A stretch of 20,438 bases of DNA from a bacterium (GTDB taxonomy: Bacteria; Actinomycetota; Acidimicrobiia; UBA5794; ZC4RG35), in NCBI GenBank assembly GCA_028819835.1, contig JAPPKR010000097.1, positions 1-20,438 on the forward strand, read 5' to 3'. Within the stretch, counting starts at the first letter, position 1, and each line of letters opens with the position of its first letter. Below, in pieces: positions 7,673-17,459 of this stretch. The translations under genes were made by a program, and so were the position numbers. Under the pieces are notes generated by a model. The model searched no databases and had not been told where the DNA came from. It worked only from the letters and a program-made list of their open reading frames with translations.

Positions 7673-9033
7673 CCAGGTACTGGTGCGAGATGGCCTGGCT
7701 GGGGGGTCCGACAGCCACGCCGGGAGTCGTGATCGAAGTCGAGAACGGGCGAATCAGCGCGGTCGCCTCCGACCAGTTGGCTCCTCCCCCGGACGCCATA
7801 ACACTGCGAGGGCTGACCCTCCCCGCCCTCGCCAACGCCCACAGCCATGCGTTTCACCGGGCTCTCCGGGGCCGCACCCAGGACGAACGGGGCACCTTCT
7901 GGACCTGGCGCCATCTCATGTACCGGGTCGCCTCGGGCCTGGACCCCGACAACTATTACCGGCTCGCCCGGGCAACCTTCGCCGAGATGGCCCTGGCAGG
8001 CATCGGGGTGGTCGGCGAGTTCCACTACGTCCACCACCGTCCCGGCGGCGGTGCGTACGACGATCCCAACGCCATGGGGGTCTCTGTGGCCGAAGCCGCC
8101 CGGGAGGTCGGCATCCGCCTCACCCTCCTCGACACCCTGTACCTCCACGGCGGCTTCGCCTCCGACGCGCCGACCGGCTACGCACCTCTGCTGGCCGAAC
8201 AGTCCCGCTTCTCCGACGGTTCCGCAGAGGCCTGGGCGGACCGGGTGGACGACCTGGCCGCCACCATCACCGGCCCGACCGTTGCGGTGGGCGCGGCGGT
8301 GCACTCGGTGCGTGCGGTGGACCCGCCGTCGATCGGGGTCGCGGCGCGCTGGGCCGCCGACCACCGGGCGCCGCTCCACGTCCACGTCTCCGAGCAATTG
8401 ACCGAGAACTGGGAGTGCACCACAGCCCTTGGCCGAACCCCGATCGCGGTGATTGCCGACGCCGGCGGTCTGAGTCCCGACACCACGCTGGTCCATGCAA
8501 CGTACCCCTCCGGAGAAGACATCTCTCTTGCCGGCGAGGTCGGCGCCTACTGCTGCCTCTGCCCGACCACCGAGCGCGACCTGGCCGACGGCATCGGCCC
8601 GAGCGACGCACTGGCCCGGGCCGGCGCCCGCCTCTGCGTGGGCTCGGACTCCCATGCCATTATCGATCTCTTCGAGGAGACCCGGGCCGTGGAGTTGGGT
8701 CAGCGGGTGACCGCAATGGGGCGGGGGATCCACGACACGCAGGCGCTGGCCACGATGGCGACCCGAAACGGCTATCGGTCGCTGGGGTGGAAAGGCGGCG
8801 GCGCGCTCACACCGGGATCGCCGGCCGACTTCACCACCTTACGTCTCGACTCGGTCCGCCTGGCAGGCGCCGACGCCGCCAATGCCCTCGCCTCGGCGAT
8901 CTTTGCCGCCTCCAGCGCCGATGTGCATCACCTGGTGGTGGACGGAAGGCCGGTGGTCGTCGGCGGGAAACACGTGTCGATCGACGTCGGAGCCGAACTC
9001 CACTCCATCATCCCCGCGTTGATGGCCTCATGA
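7669..9033 (+). CDS. hutF: Formimidoylglutamate deiminase
   Basis: HutF hydrolyses N-formimidoyl-L-glutamate to N-formyl-L-glutamate and ammonia. It is a metal-dependent amidohydrolase (TIM barrel). Metal and active-site residues are visible: [13 protein letters not shown] with H58 and H60, HVHVSEQ with H237 and H239, VHATYP with H276, and [16 protein letters not shown] with D327. The SEQ and the [12 protein letters not shown] block separate it from guanine deaminase and from HutI. The length of 454 residues matches known HutF (about 450). I choose the GTG at 7669, with GGAGAGG (7655-7661) 7 bases before it. The frame is open further upstream, but that part runs antiphase through the deformylase gene. 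It overlaps the deformylase stop by 4 bases (GTGA) and the hutI start by 4 bases (ATGA), so the three genes are translationally coupled. Confidence 0.95.
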   Translation: MTRYWCEMAWLGGPTATPGVVIEVENGRISAVASDQLAPPPDAITLRGLTLPALANAHSHAFHRALRGRTQDERGTFWTWRHLMYRVASGLDPDNYYRLARATFAEMALAGIGVVGEFHYVHHRPGGGAYDDPNAMGVSVAEAAREVGIRLTLLDTLYLHGGFASDAPTGYAPLLAEQSRFSDGSAEAWADRVDDLAATITGPTVAVGAAVHSVRAVDPPSIGVAARWAADHRAPLHVHVSEQLTENWECTTALGRTPIAVIADAGGLSPDTTLVHATYPSGEDISLAGEVGAYCCLCPTTERDLADGIGPSDALARAGARLCVGSDSHAIIDLFEETRAVELGQRVTAMGRGIHDTQALATMATRNGYRSLGWKGGGALTPGSPADFTTLRLDSVRLAGADAANALASAIFAASSADVHHLVVDGRPVVVGGKHVSIDVGAELHSIIPALMAS

Positions 9034-10223
9034 CCCTGGTCGTCGACAACATCTCGGAGTTGATCACCAACGACCCAGACCTGGGCCACGGACCCCTGGG
9101 GATCGTCGAGAACGCATCCGTGGTGGTCGAAAGCGGCCGGGTGGTCGCCATTGGCTCGACCGGAGCGGCGGCGGACAGACGCCTCGACGCCGACGGTCGT
9201 TGCGTGCTGCCCGGGTTCGTGGACTCCCACACCCACCTGGTCTTCGCCGGCGACCGAGCCGAGGAGTTCACCCGGCGCATGGCCGGCGAGCCCTACGACG
9301 GGGGCGGGATCCGGATCACCACCGAGGCCACCCGGGCTGCGGGCCGCAGGGCCCTGAGGGAATCGCTCGACCGGCGGCTCATCGAGGCGCACCGGGCGGG
9401 CACCACGACAGTGGAGATCAAGTCGGGGTACGGTCTGTCGGTCGAATCCGAGGCCCTTGCCACCTCCCTGGCGGCCGAGGTGACCGCCGAGACCACCTTC
9501 CTGGGAGCCCATGTGGTGCCGGAGGAGTACCGGGGGCGGTCCGACGAGTACACCGAGTTGGTCTGCGGACCCATGCTGGACGCCGTCCGTCCCCATGTGC
9601 GCTGGATCGACGTGTTCTGCGAGACCGGCGCCTTCGACGAAGACCAATCGAGGGCGGTGCTCGAGGCCGGGCGGCGGGCGGGGCTGGGCCTGCGTCTCCA
9701 CGCCAACCAACTCGACTACGGACCCGGGGTCCGGCTGGGCGTGGAGATGAGTTGTGCCTCCGTCGACCATTGCACCTACCTGTCCGAGGACGACCTCGAG
9801 ATGCTCGCCGCCAGCGACACCGTCGCAACCTTCCTCCCGGCTGCCGACTTCTCCACCCGCCAGCCCTACCCCGACGCCCGGCGCGCCATCGACGCCGGAG
9901 TCCGGGTGGCGATCGCCTCGAACTGCAATCCGGGATCGAGCTACACCACCTCGATCTCGTTCTGTATCGCCCTGGCGGTGCGCGACATGGGAATGACTAT
10001 CGACGAAGCCATTGCGGCGGCCACCGCCGGCGGCGCCGCCGCGCTACGCCGAAGGGACGTCGGCCGCCTCGCGCCGGGAGGTCCGGCCCATCTCACCATC
10101 CTCGATGCGCCGAGCCGCCACCACCTCGCCTACCGGCCAGGCGTTCCGCTGATATGGCGGACGATTGGCTCCGACTACCGACTTCCGCCCACCGACAAAA
10201 CGCCCCAGCCGATCTCACGGTAG
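9030..10223 (+). CDS. hutI: Imidazolonepropionase
   Basis: HutI opens the ring of 4-imidazolone-5-propionate to give N-formimidoyl-L-glutamate, the HutF substrate. Amidohydrolase features in order: [16 protein letters not shown] with metal ligands H67 and H69, [17 protein letters not shown] (126-142), [14 protein letters not shown] (157-170), LRLHANQL with H224, and [12 protein letters not shown] with H247. The last block is [13 protein letters not shown] (296-308). There the position I expect to be the metal-binding aspartate (ASD/ATD-x-NPG in most HutI) reads asparagine N298. Length is 397 residues, the usual size. ATG at 9030 overlaps the hutF stop by 4 bases. The long open frame upstream of 9030 is a shadow of hutF. 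It is the last gene of the operon and converges on the small minus-strand pair 14 bases away. Confidence 0.95.
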   Translation: MTLVVDNISELITNDPDLGHGPLGIVENASVVVESGRVVAIGSTGAAADRRLDADGRCVLPGFVDSHTHLVFAGDRAEEFTRRMAGEPYDGGGIRITTEATRAAGRRALRESLDRRLIEAHRAGTTTVEIKSGYGLSVESEALATSLAAEVTAETTFLGAHVVPEEYRGRSDEYTELVCGPMLDAVRPHVRWIDVFCETGAFDEDQSRAVLEAGRRAGLGLRLHANQLDYGPGVRLGVEMSCASVDHCTYLSEDDLEMLAASDTVATFLPAADFSTRQPYPDARRAIDAGVRVAIASNCNPGSSYTTSISFCIALAVRDMGMTIDEAIAAATAGGAAALRRRDVGRLAPGGPAHLTILDAPSRHHLAYRPGVPLIWRTIGSDYRLPPTDKTPQPISR

Positions 10224-10237
10224 GTGTCCCCCGGTGG

Positions 10238-10495
10238 TCACCCGCCTGAGCGGAAGAGCCTGGCGTATTTCCGCTCGTATTTCTGTGAGTGAAAGGCGCG
10301 GCCGTCCTCCATATCTATGAGGACGACTATGGGAAGGCGGTGCCGCTTGCTAAATCCCCCAACAGCCAAGCAACCCTCACGGGGGAAGTCAGCTTCGTAG
10401 CCTGCGGGATGCAGCAATGCGAACCGAACGTCTTCCTCGGAATAGTTCCTAGTAGCTGATGGGAGGATCGTCTCTCGGCCGGATGGCGAAGTCAA
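10238..10495 (-). CDS. Small protein of unknown function, second gene of an overlapping pair
   Basis: An 85-residue protein, basic towards its C-terminus, that I do not recognise with confidence. Its pattern is a helix (EEDVRFALLHP), then beta-like stretches (GCLAVGGFSKRHRLPIVVLI), then a basic tail HSQKYERKYARLF. This is loosely like small RelE/BrnT/DUF4258-type proteins, so a toxin or a small RNA-binding protein is a guess only. It starts at TTG 10495, which overlaps the stop of the upstream gene by 4 bases (TTGA), the arrangement seen in two-gene toxin-antitoxin operons. Base composition is less GC-rich than the hut and katG genes on either side, which may point to separate acquisition. 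Confidence 0.6.
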   Translation of the reverse strand: MTSPSGRETILPSATRNYSEEDVRFALLHPAGYEADFPREGCLAVGGFSKRHRLPIVVLIDMEDGRAFHSQKYERKYARLFRSGG

Positions 10496-10794
10496 GCAGA
10501 CCCCACAGGCAACAGCGAATGTATGTCCTCCGACATCTGGCTGGGCAGCAGGGAGAGGAGGTTCTCCCTGTCCGGCACGGGCATCTGCGCCAGCAACCTC
10601 GCTGAAACATGTGTGGGCAGGTGAAGTAGGTCGTCGACCTGTTGCTCTGGGGAAAGACTTAAGAACAAGCCATCTGCTAGAGACGCCACAAGCGCGATCT
10701 CTTCAGGGGTGGGTGGGCGGCCCTGCACGTCCCCGAACTCTTCGTTCGGGTTCTCGCAGAGAGCGATGATCGCCGCTCGTTCCTCATCAGTCAT
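10492..10794 (-). CDS. Small leucine-rich helical-repeat protein, first gene of the pair
   Basis: About 100 acidic residues from ATG 10794 (MTDEERAAI...); function unknown. The C-terminal half shows a repeat of about 13 residues: DDLLHLPTHVSA, RLLAQMPVPDREN, LLSLLPSQMSED, IHSLLP. Leu-Leu pairs are followed by a proline each time. The rhythm resembles the short helical repeats of MgtE-N/FliG-N-type domains, but the protein is far too short to be a transporter, so I infer only a small helical binding domain. A longer reading from 10956 exists, but its first 54 residues look non-coding. A GGGGA stretch precedes the ATG closely. Overlap with the downstream small gene suggests the two products work together. 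Confidence 0.6.
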   Translation of the reverse strand: MTDEERAAIIALCENPNEEFGDVQGRPPTPEEIALVASLADGLFLSLSPEQQVDDLLHLPTHVSARLLAQMPVPDRENLLSLLPSQMSEDIHSLLPVGSA

Positions 10795-13246
<2,452 letters not shown>

Positions 13247-13256
13247 GGGACCGAGC

Positions 13257-13268
13257 GCCCTCCCGGGC
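13257..13268. terminator. Weak hairpin between katG and the redoxin gene
   Basis: GCCC-TCCC-GGGC (13257-13268) is a 4-bp GC stem in the 22-base gap between convergent stop codons. It has no T-run. It may serve both genes but is too short to trust. Confidence 0.2.
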
Positions 13269-14426
13269 CTATCGGCGGCCGAGCAGTTGCTTGATCCGCC
13301 GGACGGCAGGGGTCCACAGCCACTCGGGCTGGGTGAACCGGCGATAGTCCTCACCGGGCAGCCCTGTGGGGTCGTAGAAGCTCTTGTCGGTGTTCCTCTG
13401 CAGGTGGCTGCTCCTCCTCAGCACCTTCAGGCCGGCATAGAGCGTTCCCCGGTGAGTCCAGCCCTGCCGGTGGTAGATCCAGTTGTCGGGCGCCAGGCGC
13501 TGTGCGGCGGCGAAGTGTTTCAACGCTCGCTCGCTGTCGCCGACCGCCTCGAAGTGCAGGGCCAGTTTGAACGTCGCTTCCGCCAGTCGGGTGTCGTCGT
13601 CGACAGGCTTGAGCCGCTCGGCGAGTTCGGTGCTGGACCAGACATGCTCGCTGTCGGCTCCACGCTCGATCCAGTCGCGAGTCGCCCGGGCGAATGAGTT
13701 GTCGCCGAAGCGCACCTTGCCGAGACCGAACCTGACGGTCGACTCGCCCGGGTACGTCCCCTCATTGCTGCGAACGATGGTCCCGTCCTCGTCGATCCAC
13801 GCCGCCGAGGGCACGTTCACCCAGCCGAACAGCGAGCTGATCTGGTGTGTCGGGTCGATGACGCATCGGAAGGTGGGCGAGGCCCGGTCGAACCACTTGC
13901 CAACGGCCTTGGGGTCCCCCGAGTCCTGTGCCACGCTGATCAACTCGAACCGGTCGGGACCGATGGATTCGTACAACTCCTGCCAGACCGGCAGGCTGAC
14001 CCGGCATCCTCACCACGACGCCCAGGTAAACAGCACCACCTTGCGGCCGCGAAAGTCTGACAGCCGCAACGTGTCGCCGTTGAGTTCGGTCACCTCGAAG
14101 TCGGGAGCGATTCCGAGTTCCAGCCCGGAGCGACGCACGTCGGGCACCGAGCCCAGGCTCCACACGTCGCCGTCCCGCGCGTACTTCTGGCCGATCATGT
14201 CGGCGAACTCCGAGTAGCACATCCACACCCAGTCCTCGGCGTCGGCGATCCACTCCTCGACCTTGTCATCCGGAAGCGGCACGCACATCTCGCCCAGGCA
14301 CATGCCCTGCGGCTTCATCTGCCAGCCGGTGGCGCCGGGGAGTTCGCCCACTCGCACCCACAGGCGTTCGGCGGCGTCGGTCCGTTGGGCGATCTCGGTC
14401 GTGTTGCCGTTTGCAAGGATGATCAC
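13269..14426 (-). CDS. Redoxin/thioredoxin-like selenoprotein (in-frame TGA read as selenocysteine)
   Basis: This single reading frame is interrupted once, by TGA at 14010-14012. Before it the protein reads RKVVLFTWASW and after it GCRVSLPVWQELYE, the site where TlpA/ResA-like thioredoxins have WASWCGPCR. Selenocysteine therefore replaces the attacking cysteine, giving a Sec-Gly-Cys centre (Sec139, Cys141). The thioredoxin fold continues on both sides: APDFEVTELNGDTLRLSDFRG before, and FELISVAQDSGDP and VPSAAWIDEDGTIV after. The protein has about 385 residues. An N-terminal domain of about 100 residues carries MCLGEMC, and the C-terminal part holds a TPR-like helical stretch (FKLALHFEAVGDSERALKHFAAAQRLAPDN, written here in family terms only) and a basic tail. 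I see no signal peptide, so it is probably cytoplasmic. I prefer the GTG at 14426 (GGAG 5 bases before) over GTG 14450. Both halves keep coding character, which argues against a pseudogene. Substrate unknown; thiol or peroxide reduction is inferred. Confidence 0.8.
13979..13995 (-). promoter_or_regulatory. Bacterial SECIS-like hairpin
   Basis: On the minus strand CCTGCC (13995-13990) pairs perfectly with GGCAGG (13984-13979) around the 5-base loop GGTCT. The stem begins 14 bases and the loop 20 bases after the TGA. Bacterial SECIS elements sit directly downstream of the UGA inside the coding region and present a GU in the apical loop to SelB. GGUCU is the loop I recall from E. coli fdhF. A further GGAT/ATCC pairing could close a lower stem. 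Confidence 0.75.
14010..14012 (-). other. Selenocysteine codon (UGA)
   Basis: The in-frame TGA falls exactly at the first redox cysteine position of the thioredoxin motif (WASW-x-GCR). The next in-frame stop is TAG at 13269-13271. Other genes in the window use TGA as a normal stop, so general reassignment of TGA is excluded. Confidence 0.8.
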
Positions 14427-14521
14427 AATTGCTCCGCGACAGTCAAACACTCCCCACCGAGATGGGTTACCAATTCGGTGTTGGGGCTGGCCTGGTAGCC
14501 CGCGGCGGGGTCGGTGGCAAT

Positions 14522-14545
14522 TGTAGGGTGAGAAGGGACCCTACA
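14522..14545. promoter_or_regulatory. 8-bp inverted repeat in the redoxin-DUF2339 divergent region
   Basis: TGTAGGGT (14522-14529) and ACCCTACA (14538-14545) are exact reverse complements with an 8-base spacer. The repeat lies between the divergent redoxin and DUF2339 genes, 96 bases from the redoxin start and 121 from the DUF2339 start. The symmetry suits a dimeric regulator site or a leader hairpin. A second repeat, CACCGA/TCGGTG, stands at 14455-14480. No matching regulator is known to me. Confidence 0.4.
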
Positions 14546-14666
14546 GGGGGCGGCGCTGTTCCGGGGACCATCATTCTGTGGGCACACCAACTGCCACGGT
14601 TGCCCTTCCCTATGCTGGAATACCAGACCAAAGGCAAGGTGTGGACAGGATGGGAGAAGACTCAGG

Positions 14667-17405
14667 ATGACCACCGTCCTGGTTGTGTGCGGAATCGTCC
14701 TGGGAGCCCTGTTGCTGGATGGCGGGGGCGGGTTCCTGTTCGGCGGTCTGGTGGGTTATCTCACCGCCCAGGTGGTGAAACTGCGGCACCGGGTCCGAGA
14801 GTTCGAAGAGACTCAGGCCGCCGCGGGGGCGGTCACCGAAGTCGGTGAGCCCGTCACTCCTTCCGCGCCGACCGGGGAGCAACCGCCACCCCCCGCTATG
14901 CCGCTCTCGTCCGATGCCCCTTCGGTCACCGTAGGAGCGGAGCCACACCCGCAAGTCGAACCGTCACCCGTCGAGGCCCCGACGACGACCGCCGAGGAGC
15001 CTTCGACCGAGGTGTACGCTCCCGTTGCCTATTACCGGCGCTCCTCATCCGGGGTTCCGTCCCGGCTGTTCGAGCCGGTCAAGACCTGGGCGGCCACCGG
15101 CAACGTGCCCGTCAAGGTGGGAGTCCTGCTATCTGTCATCGGACTGGGGTTCCTGCTGGGTGTGGCCCTCGAACAGGGTTGGATCACCCTCACGATCGGG
15201 GTGCGCCACATCCTGGTCGCCCTTTTCGGTGTCCTGTTGCTGGTGTTGGGATGGCGGGCGCGGAGCCGTAACGCTGTCTACGGGTTGAGCCTCCAGGGAG
15301 GAGGCGTGGCAGTCCTCTATGTGACCACCTACGTGGCGCACGCAGTGTACGACCTGCTCCCGGCGCCGGTCGCCGCCGCGTCGGTCGTAACTGTCACCGT
15401 TGGCGCCGGCGTGCTGGCCATCGCCCAGGACTCCCGCTCCCTGGCCGTGCTGGGCATAACCGGCGGTTTCATGGCTCCCATCCTGGCGTACTCCGATGCC
15501 GAGGATCACGTTCTGGTGTTCGGGTTCTACATCATCCTGAGCTCCGCAATAGTGGCGGTGGCGTGGTTCAAGGTCTGGCCGGTGCTGAACCTGGTGGGTC
15601 TTGGCTTTACCGTCGGGTTGACCGCCTTCTGGCTGCTGACCAGGTACGAGGAAGAAGGCTGGACGACCACTCAGCCCCTGATCGCCCTGCTGATACTCCT
15701 CTACATGGCCATCCCGCTCCTGATGGCCGTCCGACGACCTCCCAATGTCAGAGACCTGATGACCAGCCCGCTGGTTTTCGGGACGCCGTTCATCGGTCTG
15801 GGTTTCCAGTTCTTTCTCACCGATCACCTCGAATTTGGGCTGGCGATCAGCGCGGCGTTACTGGCCGCCGTCCATGGAGTGTTTGCGGCGGTAGCCCACC
15901 GGTTCGGTAAAGAGTCACGTGCCCTGGTCGAAGTCTATTTGGCCTTGGCGATGACTTTCGTGTCGATCGCAGCGCCGTTGGCGTTCGATACCCAGTTCAC
16001 CTCGGCGGTCTGGGCGGTGCAGGGGGCGATGCTGGTATGGGTGGGCCTTCGCCACGACCTCTTCATCTTCAAGGTGGGTGGCGCCTTCCTGCAACTTCTC
16101 TCCGGAGGCGTCTTCCTGCGTCATCTCTCCGAGTCCCTGCCCTATCCGGACGGTACGGCAATTCTGGTCAACGGGTATTTCCTGGGAGCGGCGTTGCTGG
16201 CTTTCACGGGCCTTTTCACCGCTCGGATAGTCGACCGCAGGGATGAGCCGTGGAAGGGCATTAAGGATGTCCCCTGGTTCTTTCTCTTCTGGGGGATCGG
16301 GTGGTGGCTGTGGGGCGGGTTGATCGAGATCGCCGCCCAGGTTCCCGAGGATGTGCGACTGAACGTCTCGATCGCCTTCACCGCCGCATCTCTCGGTTGC
16401 ATGTCGCTGGCGGCGCCACTGGTCCGCTGGCCGAAGCTGGCGACCTCCGGCGCCCTGCTGGTTCCCATACTGCCTCTGTCCATAATCCTGACGCTGGCTC
16501 TCCAAGACCACCCGTTCGAGGCGGGTGGCTGGGCGGCGTGGACGGTGGCGCTGGCGGCGTACTACTCGGTTCTGCGTTTCCGGGGGAGCGAGTTTCGCAA
16601 GGCTATGACCGCGATGCACGTCATCGGCTACTGGGTTCTCGCGGTGCTGGTGGGAACCGAGGTCCACTGGCAGGTCGATCGGGTCGCAGCCGGAGCGTGG
16701 CCGATCACCGGGGCGCTGGCGGGGGTCTTGGCGCTGGTTGGGGTAACCATGCGGGCGCGCAGCCGCCGGGCGTGGCCCCTGAAGGCGCATTGGCGGACCT
16801 ATCTCATGGCCTGCGCGGGTCCGGTCCTCCTCGCCCTTGTCCTCCTGTTGCTCTCCATCAACCTGACGTCGAACGGCGAATCCCCGCCGCTCACCTACCT
16901 GCCACTGCTCAACCCCCTGGAGGTGCTGACTCTCCTGGTGGTGGCCGCAGCGCTGGCCTGGAAGAGACTGGCCCGCTCCGAAGCGGACCATCCACTCGAG
17001 GATCTGGTCGGTGGAAACTGGGCGCCCGGACTGGCCATCGCCGGGATCGTCCTGCTGACCATGACGGTCGCCCGGACAGTCCACCACTGGACAGGGGTGC
17101 CGTTCGACTTCGATTCGATGACCTCCTCCACCACCCTCCAGGCATCCCTGTCCATCGTCTGGGGTCTCACCGGCCTTGCCGGGATGGTGGTCGGCGTACG
17201 CTCGGCCCGGCGGACCGTATGGATCGGCGGCGCCTCTCTCATGGGAGTGGTGGTCGTCAAACTGTTCCTGTTCGACCTCAGCAACACCGGGACGGTGGCG
17301 AGGGTGGTGTCATTCCTCGGGGTGGGCCTGCTGCTCCTGGTCGTCGGATACTTCGCCCCGGTTCCACCGGCGTCCACTAACGAGGCTGCGGACACAAACC
17401 GGTAA
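14667..17405 (+). CDS. DUF2339 multi-pass membrane protein
   Basis: A 912-residue integral membrane protein of the DUF2339 family, whose biochemical role is unknown. A first hydrophobic segment (about 3-33) is followed by a charged helix (38-50) and a proline/threonine-rich, probably disordered linker (60-120). From about 147 on comes a long series of more than twenty hydrophobic segments. The family's opening block is clear: TGNVPVKVGVLLSVIGLGFL (144-163), then GLSLQGGGVAVLYVTTYVA, matching the usual GN-x-x-V-[RK]-x-G and LSLQGGG motifs. It runs to the C-terminus with VVVKLFLFDLSNTGTVARVV, also typical. ATG at 14667 has a GGGAGAAG stretch just upstream. The gene is divergent from the selenoprotein-like redoxin and convergent with the MMPL gene, so it is probably transcribed alone. 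Confidence 0.88.
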   Translation: MTTVLVVCGIVLGALLLDGGGGFLFGGLVGYLTAQVVKLRHRVREFEETQAAAGAVTEVGEPVTPSAPTGEQPPPPAMPLSSDAPSVTVGAEPHPQVEPSPVEAPTTTAEEPSTEVYAPVAYYRRSSSGVPSRLFEPVKTWAATGNVPVKVGVLLSVIGLGFLLGVALEQGWITLTIGVRHILVALFGVLLLVLGWRARSRNAVYGLSLQGGGVAVLYVTTYVAHAVYDLLPAPVAAASVVTVTVGAGVLAIAQDSRSLAVLGITGGFMAPILAYSDAEDHVLVFGFYIILSSAIVAVAWFKVWPVLNLVGLGFTVGLTAFWLLTRYEEEGWTTTQPLIALLILLYMAIPLLMAVRRPPNVRDLMTSPLVFGTPFIGLGFQFFLTDHLEFGLAISAALLAAVHGVFAAVAHRFGKESRALVEVYLALAMTFVSIAAPLAFDTQFTSAVWAVQGAMLVWVGLRHDLFIFKVGGAFLQLLSGGVFLRHLSESLPYPDGTAILVNGYFLGAALLAFTGLFTARIVDRRDEPWKGIKDVPWFFLFWGIGWWLWGGLIEIAAQVPEDVRLNVSIAFTAASLGCMSLAAPLVRWPKLATSGALLVPILPLSIILTLALQDHPFEAGGWAAWTVALAAYYSVLRFRGSEFRKAMTAMHVIGYWVLAVLVGTEVHWQVDRVAAGAWPITGALAGVLALVGVTMRARSRRAWPLKAHWRTYLMACAGPVLLALVLLLLSINLTSNGESPPLTYLPLLNPLEVLTLLVVAAALAWKRLARSEADHPLEDLVGGNWAPGLAIAGIVLLTMTVARTVHHWTGVPFDFDSMTSSTTLQASLSIVWGLTGLAGMVVGVRSARRTVWIGGASLMGVVVVKLFLFDLSNTGTVARVVSFLGVGLLLLVVGYFAPVPPASTNEAADTNR

Positions 17406-17441
17406 GACCCAACCTCGGAGCGATGGAGATCTTTTTGGCAA

Positions 17442-17459
17442 CGAGCCCTACCGGGCTTG
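17442..17459. terminator. Possible bidirectional terminator hairpin at the DUF2339/MMPL convergence
   Basis: CGAGCCC (17442-17448) pairs with GGGCTTG (17453-17459), seven pairs including one G-T, around the loop TACC. It starts 37 bases after the DUF2339 stop and overlaps the MMPL stop codon (17448-17450). A CTTTTTGG run lies just upstream on the plus strand, and no T-run follows on either strand. Confidence 0.35.

Noticed and set aside
7683..9029. Upstream extension of hutI to an 846-residue protein
   Set aside because: The added part is an arginine/proline-rich out-of-frame reading of hutF. The hutI family match begins at ATG 9030.
13269..13976. Two separate minus-strand genes (13269-13976 and 14010-14450), or a broken pseudogene
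   Set aside because: They share one frame, and a single TGA at the redox-cysteine position is the only break. The start of the downstream piece (TTG) lies inside the thioredoxin fold. A SECIS-like hairpin follows the TGA and both halves remain intact.
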